The notes: a model not told the origin generated them from the sequence alone. Shown: positions 52,396-62,486, numbered from the stretch's first letter. The stretch is 64,000 bases of DNA from Sporothrix humicola (GCA_021396245.1 WNYE01000054.1:124001-188000), one strand, 5' to 3'. Made by a program: numbers and translations.

Positions 52396-54237
52396 ATGTT
52401 GAAGCCCCAGGCGTCCGAGACGCGCGACCTCGTCAACCTGGACGGCGTGTGGCGCTTTGCCCTCGTCAAGGACGACCTGGAAACGGAGGCACCGTGGACG
52501 GCTGCGCTGCCCGGCAGCCTCGAGGCACCCGTGCCTGCCAGCTACAACGACGTCTTTCTCGACCCGGCCATCCACAACCACATCGGCTGGGTCAGCTACC
52601 AGCGGACAGTGGTTGTGCCGCGCGGCTGGACGCAGGACCGCTACTTTGTGCGCGTCGAGGCGGCGACGCACCGCGGCCGGGTTTACGTCAACGACCAGCT
52701 GGTGGCGGAGCACATTGGCGGGTACACGCCGTTTGACGCCGAGGTGACGTCACTCGTTAAACCGGGCGCGTCGTTCCGGTTGACGATCGCGGTCAATAAC
52801 GAGCTGACCAACGTGACGATCCCGCCGGGGATTCTGGACGTGGAGGCCAACGGCACGAAGAAGCAGCGGTATTTCCACGACTTTTACAACTATTCGGGCC
52901 TGGCGCGGTCGGTGTGGCTGTACAGTGTCCCCGCTGCGGCCAGCATTGAGGACGTGATGGTTGTGCCCGACGTCGAGGGCTCGACGGGCATCATCAAGTA
53001 CGATGTCAAGGTGGCCGGTGATTCGTCATCCTCCAAGGTCCACGTCGTGGTCCTCGACGAGCAGGACAAGGTGGTTGGTGAGGCGGACGGCAGCCAGGGC
53101 CAGGTCAAGATTGCTAATGCCAACCTGTGGCATCCCGGCGCGGCCTACCTGTACCAGTTCCGTGCCGAATTGCGCGACGCCAAGTCAGCTGTCGTCACAG
53201 ACGCATACTCGGTGGCCACGGGCATCCGCACGGTCGAGGTGCGCGACTCGCAGTTTTTCATCAACGGCAAGCCCTTTTATTTCACGGGCTTCGGCCGCCA
53301 CGAGGACACGGCCGTCCGCGGCAAGGGCCATGACCCGGCGTATATGGTGCACGACTTCCAGCTCATGGACTGGATCGGTGCCAACTCGTTCCGCACGTCG
53401 CACTACCCCTACGCCGAGGAGGTCATGGACTTTGCCGACCGCCACGGCATCGTCGTGATTGACGAGACGCCCGCCGTCGGCCTCAACCTGGGCATTGCCT
53501 CGGGCTTCTTTTCCAGCAAAAAGGGCATGCCTGCGTCAACGTGGGGCGACGACTACTGCAACGACCAGACGCGCGAGGCCCACGCCGACTCGATCCGCGA
53601 GCTGGTCGCCCGCGACAAGAACCACGCCTGCGTCGTGCTGTGGTCCATCTCCAACGAGCCGTCGTCCAGCGAGCCCGGCGCCCGCGAGTACTTTGCGCCC
53701 CTCGTCGACGTCGCCCGCGCCGCCGACCCGGCCAAGCGGCCCATCTGTTTCATCAATGTCATGTTTGCCAAGTACGACGTCGACCTCATTTCCGACATGT
53801 TTGACGTCCTGTGCCTCAACCGCTACTACGGCTGGTACGAGTATACGGGCGACCTGGAGACGGCCGAGGCGGCGTTTGAGGCCGAGATGCGCGGCTGGTC
53901 CGAAAAGTACGCCGGCAAGCCCATCCTGATGACCGAGTACGGCGCCGACACGCTGTCGGGCCTGCGCTCGTGGCACGCGTCGCCCTGGAGCGAGGAGTTC
54001 CAGGTCGCCTACTACAACATGTGCCATCGCGTGCACGACCGCGTCCCGGCCATTGTCGGCGAGCAGGTCTGGAACTTTGCCGACTTCCAGACCTCTGCCA
54101 ACCACATCTTCCGGGTGGACGGCAACAAAAAGGGTATTTTTACGCGCGACCGCAAGCCAAAGGCCATTGCCGGCGTGCTCAAGGCCCGCTGGGACCAGAA
54201 GAACGTCGAACAGGACTATGCCGGCTGCAAGAAGTAG
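52396..54237 (+). CDS. beta-glucuronidase (GH2), intronless, bacterial UidA-like
   Basis: The 613-residue enzyme hydrolyses terminal beta-D-glucuronides. The order is an N-terminal jelly roll (about 10-180), an immunoglobulin-like domain (about 181-275) and a TIM barrel. Active-site features are SFRTSHYPYAEEVMDFADRH, WSISNEPS with acid/base Glu421, LCLNRYYGWYEYTGDLETAE, LMTEYGAD with nucleophile Glu514, and DGNKKGIFTRDRKPKA with the Asn577-Lys579 pair that selects the uronate carboxylate. Length and motifs closely follow enterobacterial beta-glucuronidase, more than typical fungal secreted GH79 enzymes. There is no signal peptide, so it is intracellular and needs glucuronide import. The ATG at 52396 is preceded by an A/C-rich leader. 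Bacterial origin is an inference. Confidence 0.95.
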   Translation: MLKPQASETRDLVNLDGVWRFALVKDDLETEAPWTAALPGSLEAPVPASYNDVFLDPAIHNHIGWVSYQRTVVVPRGWTQDRYFVRVEAATHRGRVYVNDQLVAEHIGGYTPFDAEVTSLVKPGASFRLTIAVNNELTNVTIPPGILDVEANGTKKQRYFHDFYNYSGLARSVWLYSVPAAASIEDVMVVPDVEGSTGIIKYDVKVAGDSSSSKVHVVVLDEQDKVVGEADGSQGQVKIANANLWHPGAAYLYQFRAELRDAKSAVVTDAYSVATGIRTVEVRDSQFFINGKPFYFTGFGRHEDTAVRGKGHDPAYMVHDFQLMDWIGANSFRTSHYPYAEEVMDFADRHGIVVIDETPAVGLNLGIASGFFSSKKGMPASTWGDDYCNDQTREAHADSIRELVARDKNHACVVLWSISNEPSSSEPGAREYFAPLVDVARAADPAKRPICFINVMFAKYDVDLISDMFDVLCLNRYYGWYEYTGDLETAEAAFEAEMRGWSEKYAGKPILMTEYGADTLSGLRSWHASPWSEEFQVAYYNMCHRVHDRVPAIVGEQVWNFADFQTSANHIFRVDGNKKGIFTRDRKPKAIAGVLKARWDQKNVEQDYAGCKK

Positions 54238-54423
54238 AGTTACTGTTTAGACCATCTTGACATATTTACGTCACCATGACCTTACACATACAAAAGTAAT
54301 AAAATGAATTCTTTGCTCAGCTATCGGCTGGAAAATGTATGAACAGGTTTTCGTCGAACTATGGAAAATAATACCCCACCAAAAATAATGACTTTGCGTA
54401 ACATGAATTCGATTGAAACCATT

Positions 54424-55167
54424 TCAAGTCTCAGCAACAAGACGGCACATGGCAAGGATGGCAGCCCGAGTGTAAGGATTGTGTGTTTCAAACAAATCGT
54501 CCCCAACATATCCAACAAGGCCGGCGCCGACCTTTGCCATGGCTGAACCCGCAGCGAAGACATGGTTTTCGTTCGGGCAAGCGCAAACTCCCTCTTTTTC
54601 AACAGTCTGGCATTTGTCAGGCGCAATGTACCAAGCATGCTCTGAAGATACATTGTCGAGGCGGGTGACCCTTTGAAAGTAGACACGCTCAAGTCCATCG
54701 GTGAACATGCTGCGCAGCGATAGGCTGTCCCCCCCGCGGTTCAATACGAACCGTGAGACCACTTTATGAGTACCGCGTCGCCAAGGAAGTCCCACCCGTT
54801 GGAAAAAGTCATTCGCCAGATCATCATTGGCTGCGAAATCGCCCATCAAAACACAAGTGCCGCCGTCCCTGACATATTGGAGAATGACGTTGAAAATGTC
54901 CCTGTGTTCGTCCCGTACAACCGCACTGTCAAGGATAAAAACAGCCCGAGGCCGTCGGGGGCCACGGCGGTTCCTGACTAAGGCCCGGTAGCCAAGGATT
55001 TTTGAGACGGCAGTGTAGTTGCTCGCAACACGGATATTGATACCAGCACGAATATGCTTGAAGGCCTTCGTCTTGAAAATGGTTTCGTGAAAATTCCTGA
55101 GGGACAGGACCATAATGGTGGGTTTTTTTCCTGTGCTGGCCCCGATGTTAGATGCGGACGGGGCCAT
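54424..55167 (-). CDS. uncharacterised fungal protein, paralogue 2 of a pair in this window
   Basis: The 247-residue protein starts MAPSASNIGASTGKKPTIMV. It shares with the protein at 31826-32746 the segments YVRDGGTCVLMGDF, then GLPW, HAWYIAPDK with a Cys-Ala-Cys pair, and AGLVGYVGDD with AILAMCRL close to the end. Similarity is clear in order and spacing but modest in identity, so the duplication is old. It lies 186 bases after the beta-glucuronidase stop, convergent. No signal peptide, membrane helix or catalytic motif was recognised. The fold may be Rossmann-like. Function unknown. Confidence 0.68.
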   Translation of the reverse strand: MAPSASNIGASTGKKPTIMVLSLRNFHETIFKTKAFKHIRAGINIRVASNYTAVSKILGYRALVRNRRGPRRPRAVFILDSAVVRDEHRDIFNVILQYVRDGGTCVLMGDFAANDDLANDFFQRVGLPWRRGTHKVVSRFVLNRGGDSLSLRSMFTDGLERVYFQRVTRLDNVSSEHAWYIAPDKCQTVEKEGVCACPNENHVFAAGSAMAKVGAGLVGYVGDDLFETHNPYTRAAILAMCRLVAET

Positions 55168-55623
55168 CTTGATTGGCTTGTTGTTGGTGTGAAGGGGGGT
55201 GTGACTGGGAATATTGAGTTGAAAAGGTATATGAAAAAGTAGCTATGATGATAATTCTGTGTGATTTGTTGGTAGAGAAAAACAAGACCACGGCGGGAGA
55301 ACATTGGATATTATATACGATGTACGGAGACAAGACGAAAAAAAATGTGTTCTCAGCATCATGATATACAGAAGATGACAGATCCCATCGGTGTGTCGTT
55401 CACCGTTCTTGTTCTCCGTGGTTGTTCATTAAGTGATATATCATCCATCGCAAGTCAAAGGGTGGCCATGTATCGCAGATAGTCACATTTCAAGGAAAGT
55501 CGATATGTGATGATATATAAATGATGTGTTCTATCACATTTTGGTATATTTACGACCAGTTACATACAATGGAACAAATCACGTTGTTTCATGTGCACTA
55601 TCTTATTCTGGTCCCATCGCCAA
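55168..55623. other. intergenic region
   Basis: 456 AT-rich bases: promoter of paralogue 2 and 3' flank of the TRI12-like gene. Nothing else is visible. Confidence 0.6.
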
Positions 55624-57541
55624 TCACTCCTTCTCCTCCTCGTTGTTTCGTTCGACGATGCCACGGCGGTGAAGCGTCCGCGCCACAATGGCCTTTTTGG
55701 ACTCATCCATCGATGGCGCAAAAAAGGAGCAGCCAATGCCAATGGTGCCAAACGCGACGGCGGTCAACATGACGTTTCGAAAGGCGATGCTTGCAGCAGA
55801 GCGGTAGGCATGCGTGGCTGTTTCCAAAATGGCGGGCGTCAGACCTGGCACGGTGCTCGATTTGGCTGTTCCTTTGAGCACAAGGATCAGCTGGGCCACT
55901 GAGCTTTCGGGCAAGCCGGCAGCCACAGCAGCAGCGGTGACAAATGTCGGGACTTTGTCAGACAGGGTGTTTTGCAGGACTGAGCCAAACACAGCCGAGC
56001 CCAGGGCAGAGACGCCGGACCGAATAGTGGCACCCACGCCGCCACCGGTGCCAATGTCATTCTGGTCATGCAGCAGAATGGTAATGTAGGTGCCACCCAC
56101 AGCCTCCTGGAAGCCGATCAGAAAGTAGCCAATGACGGCCAGTGGCAGGACAGTCGAAAAGTTGTCTTCGCGGGCACAGGCACAACCGCCCAACATGGCT
56201 GTGCCAACAACAGTGCCCGTGACAACGACAAGGCGAGGCGGCATAAAGTTGGAGAGGACACCGCCGATGGTCTGGCCCGACAACAAGCAAAGAGACGGCA
56301 CAGTGGCGATCCAGGCGTAGCGGTCGCCGGTGGCGGGCCAGAGGGCGCGGACCATTTGCGGCCAGACGAGGCCCATGGCGTAAAATTGGAGGGCACCGAT
56401 GGCGAGGACGATGGACATGGCGACCCAGCGCAGGTTGCGAAACAGGTAGAAGGGGATGAACGGGGCGGGAAGGGTTGCATTCCATTCTACGATGGTTAGT
56501 GAACAAAGCATAAAATCACGGGGGCGGGAGGAAGACTCACCCCATACGACAAAGGCTCCGAGAAGACAGACTCCGACCACGAGAAGACTGATCACCTGCG
56601 CGCTCTTCCACGGGTAAGCATTGCCACCGAAGCTGATACTGATAAGGAAGAGACAGAAGCCGCTGATGAAGAGGGCAAGGCCGACAAAATCAAACTCCTT
56701 GAGCACCTGCTTCTTTGTCTTGCGCTTCTCGAGGTCGTGGAAGCTGGGCGGGAAGTAGAAGCACAGCAGCAGCGTAACGGCGGCGGCGTCAAGGCCAATC
56801 AGGTAGTAAAAGGCACTGCGCCAGCCAGCAGCCGTGTGTGTCGAAAACATCAGCCCAATCGCAACGCCGATCCCGCCGCCCAGCACACTCCACCCAAACA
56901 TGGTCGCCATCACCAGGAAACGCCGGCCAATGGGCACGAGCTCGCCCATGACAAACTGGAAGCCGACCTGCGTCGAGGACGCCACGCCCTGGAGCGCCAT
57001 GGCGGCAATGACAGTGGGCACGCTTTGCGCCTGCGACCCAATAATGGCCCCCACGAGCCCAAAGACGGAGCCGCCGACAATGACCCAGCGGCGCCCAAAG
57101 AGGTCCGAAAAACGGCCGACGAGGCAAAACGTGCAGGCCGAACACACTGTGTAGGCATAGCCCATCCAGGCGTAGTTGGCGTTGGGGCCAATGTCGGCGT
57201 TGATCGTGGTCAGCAAACCGCCAATGTAGGCATATGAGCCAGAGCCAGCCACAAGGGAGATTGCGACGGCCTGGGAGGATGGGGAGGATGGCAGAGGTTA
57301 GCACATAATTTTGTGACGCGTAAGAGTGATGTTAGAGACGGAATATTATTAGGGGATAGCGCACAAAATAGGTTCCGACAAAGAGCGGGCTGCGGTAGTA
57401 GCCTTTGGGCACATCCTCTATGCGGATCATGTTGCCGTTGGGATCGGCCTCAACGACATCTTTGGTGGTATCACCGGTGTCAATTGGAAAATCTGTCTCC
57501 GCGTGCTGCATTTGTGTCATTTCCTTGTCGTCTGCAGCCAT
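55624..57541 (-). CDS. MFS exporter of the TRI12/siderophore-transporter-like group, three exons
   Basis: Exons are 57541-57365, 57270-56541 and 56486-55624. Intron 1 (94 nt, GTGCGC to CCCAG, branch GCTAAC) joins PLFVGTYF to AVAISLVAGSGSYA. Intron 2 (54 nt, GTGAGT, branch ACTAAC, end GTAG) is stop-free and in frame, but its removal gives FVVWEWNATLPAPF. The product has 589 residues and about fourteen helices. Landmarks are GGLLTTINADIGPN, LVGRFSDLFGRRWVIVGG, GELVPIGRRFLVMA and GGGVGATIRSG. The fold matches the broad PF06609-type group that includes siderophore and secondary-metabolite exporters. No biosynthetic core gene is nearby, so it says nothing about a toxin pathway. It is divergent from a VBA-type transporter. 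Confidence 0.9.
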
Positions 57542-57568
57542 AGCTTGTCACTCAATGTGTGGAATTCA

Positions 57569-57600
<32 letters not shown>

Positions 57601-58509
57601 GAAAAAAGAGTTTGTTCTTACTCGTGGCCGATGTGTTTGGTTATTCAATATTTTGGTCTTGTGCAGTGACAGTCGTCCAGACTTTTATCAGCATTGGATA
57701 TGGCAGTCAGATGTGCAATGTAATGCCCGGATAAGGAGATCCTACTAAACCACCATTGACACTGATGTTGCCAATAAATCATGTGTCTTGTGATATCAAC
57801 CCGTGGCGTTGTCCTAAAGAAAGAATGCCAATTCCAAGGCTGTCCATTTTGCAAGGACGAGAGATAAACAATACAATGAACCACGAAGGGAGGGGAAGAA
57901 CGTGGCAAAGGCATTCCCTGCGGCACTAAGGACGTACACTGTCCGGGGTAAGTCTAGATGGTCTAGGGAAGACGTCTCTCCCCGCACCGCGCTACGTGAC
58001 ATGCGTCAACAATGGGGCCGGGTGTAGTCCACCGCACTTTGCTGTTGGTGTGTTCTCCCCCTCCCTCGGAGTATCCCAGTTTCTGACTTGTTAGTTTGAT
58101 TAACAGTGGATTAGAATGATTTTGTCATCTCGCCAGCCAAACTACGTGACTTTGACGTGACCTGCGCCAAGGGCGGAAATAGAAACTTCAGCGTCAGCAT
58201 CTGGATAACTAATGCCATGGAATCCAAATTAATGTGCCATACTCAGTCTATGGTGAGGAAATTGCCATGGTCTTAGCAAATAACAACAGGGCTTATGAAT
58301 AAGTGTGGGGGACAGGAAAGCTGTAGCGGACGCAGTGTCAGTTGTGTTGGCCTGTTCAAGAAAAGGGCTCTGACAATATTGAAAGTGAGCCCATCTTCCG
58401 GATCATATTTTGACGTTTTTCGAGGCAATTTGAAACATTCACCGTGAACATCGATCACAAAGAAGAAAACGAAAGCAGAAGTTCAAAGTATCCCTCCATA
58501 TCAGAGAGC
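57542..58509. promoter_or_regulatory. divergent promoter region of two MFS transporters
   Basis: 968 bases between start codons, with an A27 run 27 bases from the TRI12-like ATG. No other feature stands out. Confidence 0.55.
57568..57594. repeat. A27 homopolymer
   Basis: Twenty-seven A directly upstream of the TRI12-like start, within its likely 5' leader or core promoter. Confidence 0.8.
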
Positions 58510-60341
58510 ATGGACCACCTATCACCAAAAATGGCCACTGCGACGGCCACGGAGATTGAAACGCCAGAGTTATCAGCAGCATTTCCGACAGAAACGTCAC
58601 CTCTTCTCTCCAGAGCCACTCCAGATTCTCCGTCGCCTCCACCATCCGACTCTGTCTGGGGCACGCTCTCTGTGCTTCTTGTCGGCGTCTTTGTCTCCCA
58701 GGCCGACACGAGCCTGGTGTTGGCATCGTATGGGCCCATTGCGTCGTCGTTTGGCCGTCTCGACCTGGGCGTGTGGCTGCTCACGGCCTATGTCCTGGCT
58801 CAGACCTGTGTGCAGCCGCTCTACGGCAAGCTCAGCGACATCTTTGGGCGTGCGACGTGTCTGCAGGCGGCCTATGTTCTCTTTGCAGTGGGCACAGCCG
58901 CCACCGGTCTGGCACAGAGCATGCCGCAGATGATTGTCGGCAGGGCCATCCAGGGCGCCGGCGGCGCGGGGATGGTCTGTCTTGTGTCCATCCTCATTAC
59001 GGACCTGGTGCCGATGCACCGCGTGGCCAGTCTGCGGAGCCATGTGAACCTGGTACAGACGGCCGGGCGGAGTGTGGGCGGCGCAGTGGGCGGTTGGCTG
59101 GTGGAGACGATTGGGTGGCGGTGGTCGTTTCTGCTGCAGTGTCCGTTGACGATTGTGGCCATTGTCCTTGTCGAGTGGCGGTTGAAAGGTCGTCAGCACG
59201 CTAATCAGGATGGTCGAGACGGTCACGACGGTCGCGACTGTGAGCACGGCGAAGATCACCAGGACAGCCAGACCCTGAGATCCAAGCTTAATCAGATCGA
59301 TTTTCTCGGCGCCGCCCTGCTGTCTTTATCGATTCTCGCATTCTGTCTGGTCATTGATCTTGCCGACGGAACAAAGGCCTCGGAGGCTTCACCGCGTCTC
59401 CTCTGGGGCATTGGCTTGTGTGGCATCGTGGCCAGCATCGGATTCGTTGTTACCGGACGAAAGAAGGGCCCATCCCAGTCCATCTTCCCCCTGTCTCTCC
59501 TCACACACCCTGTTGTCCTCGCCAACTACGCCATGCTTGCCCTTCAAAATGTTTCCCAAATGGCCCTGATGATGGCCATCCCGCTCTATTTCCAGGTGAT
59601 GAACCGCGCATCCACGGCCGCCGCCGGCGCATTTCTCGTACCATCCGTCGTCGGCAACACAGTCGGCGCGTTGGCTACTGGCTACTGGATCCAGCACACG
59701 GGGCGGTTCAAACTGCCGACGGTGCTGGCCCCGCTGTCTTCGTTGCTTGCCTTTTCTCTCTGTCTTGTGCTATGGACCGGCGAGAACACCGCGTCCTGGA
59801 AGTCGCTGCTCGTGTTCCCGGCCGGCATGGCTACCGGTGCCGCACACAGCGCCGTCTTTGTCGGTCTGGCATCTGGCGTGGCCTCCTCTGAAATGGCCGT
59901 GGCTGGGTCGGGCCTCTACCTGGCCGGCAACATTGGCACCGTCGTCGGCGCGAGTGCCTCCAACAGCGTATACCAGTCGGCTCTGGTGCGCGGGTTGCAA
60001 AATGCCCTCAAAGGGCGGGACGACATGCAGGAGGTGAGACATGCCGTGTGTGGCTTTTATTTTATTTTTTCCTCGCCCTAGCTTACTGACAAACAGATCA
60101 TGGACAATGCCTTGTCGAATATCGAGTATGTCCAGACAGTCGGCCGCGAGCTGAGAGACTTGATGCTCCCAGCGTACACCAGCAGCTTTCACGCAGTATT
60201 CGGTATGTTTGCGGCACCCCATCAATTGTCTAAAATGTTCACTGACACGGCAATCTAGCAATGTCCATGGCGTGTGGTGGCGTGGCACTAGTGCTAGCCT
60301 GCATGAGCAAAGAAAAGCGACTTTTACACTCTGCTTCTTGA
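58510..60341 (+). CDS. MFS transporter, DHA2 / VBA type, three exons
   Basis: Exons are 58510-60033, 60097-60202 and 60259-60341. Introns are 63 nt (GTGAGA to AACAG, branch TACTGAC) and 56 nt (GTATGT to TCTAG). Splicing adds IMDNALSNIEYVQTVGRELR and a last helix with CGGVALVLACMSKEKR, giving 570 residues; exon 1 alone would lack this end. The N-terminus has ETSPLLSRA, a vacuolar dileucine-type motif as in the protein at 27256. Helices read GVFVSQADTSLVLASYGPIA, WLLTAYVLAQTCVQPLYGKL and GRAIQGAGGAGMVCLVSILI. The central loop (about residues 229-258) is rich in His, Asp and Gly, unlike the other copy. Motif A reads SDIFGRATCL, lacking one usual Arg. Substrate unknown. Confidence 0.88.
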
Positions 60342-60647
60342 AATACTTGCAATGTAGGCGGATTTGGTCGGACGGTTTTCTAAACAAGGAAAACTTTCCG
60401 TCAATTCATTTAAGATGAATAAGTTATACCGTTAAAATAAATTCGTAATTTTCTTTCGCGTTTTATTTTAAAAAAAAATTGGATTTAGAAAAGGGCAAGA
60501 AAAAAAAAAGAAAAGAAAAGAAAAACAACATTGTCACAATGAACATTGTGACAATTAATACCAATTTAAATACATAATAGATACATGGTTTTCACCAGCC
60601 ATTCTACCAGCATCCCATATACCGTCTCCCCTCGTCTCGCATACTAC
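60342..60647. other. convergent intergenic spacer
   Basis: 306 AT-rich bases between the VBA-type transporter and the sulfatase, with A/G runs at 60499-60525 and a strong hairpin sequence at 60530-60555. Confidence 0.65.
60530..60555 (-). repeat. 11-bp perfect inverted repeat, possible 3' UTR hairpin
   Basis: ATTGTCACAAT and ATTGTGACAAT are exact reverse complements separated by GAAC. Each arm is itself nearly palindromic (ATTGT-N-ACAAT). It sits 93 bases beyond the sulfatase stop, so it could fold in that transcript or act as a DNA site. Confidence 0.7.
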
Positions 60648-62486
60648 CTACGTCCACTGCGACCAGTGTCCACTGTACTCAAAGCTGCGCTTCTTGAGCT
60701 CACCACCAAGACCCTTCCAGACATGGTGCTCCATGGGACCCTCTGCATCGGCCATGTAGCCCAGTTCACAGGACGTGAAAGAGACGCGCGGCTGGTCGGC
60801 GTAAAAGGCATCGTAGCGCGCGTCCAGAGCATCCTGCAAAGTGTGGACGCCGCCCCCGGGATGGAGCGCCGACCAGGGCGCTCGGCAGGTGGCGCCCTTG
60901 CAGGTCTTGAGGACCATGAGCAGCGCGTCGAGACGAGCGACGACCTGGTCAAAGGGGCGGCCGGATATCCGATAATCGTCCGACAACAAATGGGCCTCGG
61001 CGCCCAGGTAGTTGTCGAGCTGGGACGGGTCGGCCAGCAGGTCGTAGTACTCCTTGTCGCCGGTGCACCAGACCGAGTAGAACAGCGAGTACGCGCCGTC
61101 GGCGGCCTGCAGGCGCAGCGACTTGTAGGTGTTGTTGCGGGCGGCGTTGCGGGTGCCGATCTCGCCAATGTGGCCGTTGCCGTACTTGAGCTCAATGGCG
61201 TAGCGGCCCTCGGGGATAGCCTGGCCCCAATATTCGACGTTGACGTGCTCGCCGCGTCCGCCAACGTTCTTGGTGTCCTCAATGTGTGCGAATGCCGCCT
61301 CCGTCAGCGGAATGGGCGAGCCGTCAAAGTCGTCGCGGGTGCCGCCGGCGAGCTGCAGAATGGTCGGCGCCAGGTCCGTGTGCGACGTGACAATGTTGTG
61401 TTTCGCCGTGCTGACGCCCCGTGGCACGCCCGGCCCGCGCACAATCAGCGGGATGTGGATGTCCTCTTCGTAGCTGCACTCCTTGCCGGGCAGCATGCGC
61501 CGCGAGCTGATGTGGTAGCCGTTGTCGGTCGTGTAGAAAATGTACGTGTTGTCCAGCAGCCCTTTTTTGTCCAGAGACTTGACGAGCTGCTCGACCATTT
61601 CGTCGACAGACTGTAGGGCGCGCAGACGGGCCCGCTGGTACTCGTCGTTGTACGCGATGACCGTCTCGTTGAGCTGCGGCAGCTCGCGCATCCAGCCGAC
61701 GCCCGAGGGGCTGTCCGGGTTGAAATTGCGGGTGCGGGGGATCTTGTAGTCCTTGAACAGGTGGGCATGGCGCGGGTGGTAGCGCGGCATGTCGGCGCGG
61801 AACGGCTTCTCTTGGCGCATGTCGCCGTGCGGCGCGATCGGGGCCACGACCATGAACCACGGGTCCGGGTGCTGCGTCGCTTCCTCCAGAAACTCGTACG
61901 CCTTGGCGGCCGTCACGTCAGGCGAATATTGGCCCTCGTAGCTGACGGGCGGCGCGCCGTTGCGCGACATAAACGCACGGTAGTACTCGTACGTGAACGG
62001 ATCCAGGATAAAATCGGAGCCGTTAAACCCGCCCGCGTACGGGTCGTTGTAGTTGTCGACGTTGTGTCCGTTCCAGAGCTTGCCGCTGTAGTACGTGTTG
62101 TACCCCTGCTGCTGCATCCACACCGGCAGGTAGTTGTCGTTCCAGCCCTCCTGCACGAATTTGGGGTAGCCGCCGTAGGGCGGGTAGACGTCCGTGACGT
62201 TGGTGTTGTGCGCCGCCATGCCTGTCCACAGGTTCGCCCGCGACGGACAGCACAGCGCCACTGTGCAGTAGTGGCTGCTGTATACCGTGCCCTCATGGAT
62301 CATGTACTTCTGCAGGTACGGCATGTGCTGCATCGACTCCATGTGCCAGTCCTGGTCGTCGGTCAGGATGAAGAGGATGTTGGGCTTTGAGGATTTGGAC
62401 GGTGCCAAAGGTTGCTGGTCCCGGGTAGCGACTGCGGACGGCAGCAGGCCCAAAAGGGCGACGGCGAATGCATGATCGACACGCAT
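60648..62486 (-). CDS. secreted sulfatase (arylsulfatase family)
   Basis: The 612-residue protein begins MRVDHAFAVALLGLLPSAVA, a signal peptide, and has no introns. PNILFILTDDQDWHME provides the two metal-binding aspartates. The formylglycine signature is CCPSRANLWTG, with Cys79 as the residue converted to formylglycine (C-X-P-X-R). Further landmarks are GYNTYYSGKLWNGHNVDNYN, PIAPHGDM and FYTTDNGYHISSRRMLPGK. These are the features of type I sulfatases that hydrolyse sulfate esters; size and motifs resemble fungal arylsulfatases and animal glucosamine-6-sulfatase-like proteins. Several N-glycosylation sequons support secretion. It is divergent from a bZIP gene. Exact substrate unknown. Confidence 0.93.
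   Translation of the reverse strand: MRVDHAFAVALLGLLPSAVATRDQQPLAPSKSSKPNILFILTDDQDWHMESMQHMPYLQKYMIHEGTVYSSHYCTVALCCPSRANLWTGMAAHNTNVTDVYPPYGGYPKFVQEGWNDNYLPVWMQQQGYNTYYSGKLWNGHNVDNYNDPYAGGFNGSDFILDPFTYEYYRAFMSRNGAPPVSYEGQYSPDVTAAKAYEFLEEATQHPDPWFMVVAPIAPHGDMRQEKPFRADMPRYHPRHAHLFKDYKIPRTRNFNPDSPSGVGWMRELPQLNETVIAYNDEYQRARLRALQSVDEMVEQLVKSLDKKGLLDNTYIFYTTDNGYHISSRRMLPGKECSYEEDIHIPLIVRGPGVPRGVSTAKHNIVTSHTDLAPTILQLAGGTRDDFDGSPIPLTEAAFAHIEDTKNVGGRGEHVNVEYWGQAIPEGRYAIELKYGNGHIGEIGTRNAARNNTYKSLRLQAADGAYSLFYSVWCTGDKEYYDLLADPSQLDNYLGAEAHLLSDDYRISGRPFDQVVARLDALLMVLKTCKGATCRAPWSALHPGGGVHTLQDALDARYDAFYADQPRVSFTSCELGYMADAEGPMEHHVWKGLGGELKKRSFEYSGHWSQWT

Noticed and set aside
53536..54105. Long antisense open frames over the beta-glucuronidase and other GC-rich genes (also 13927-15207 plus, 46946-48457 minus, 48840-50312 plus)
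   Set aside because: They mirror codon bias of the genes on the other strand, start at non-ATG codons in part, and encode no domain.
55624..57541. Trichothecene gene cluster suggested by the TRI12-like transporter
   Set aside because: The domain is shared by many siderophore and drug exporters, and no terpene synthase or other biosynthetic gene is in the window.
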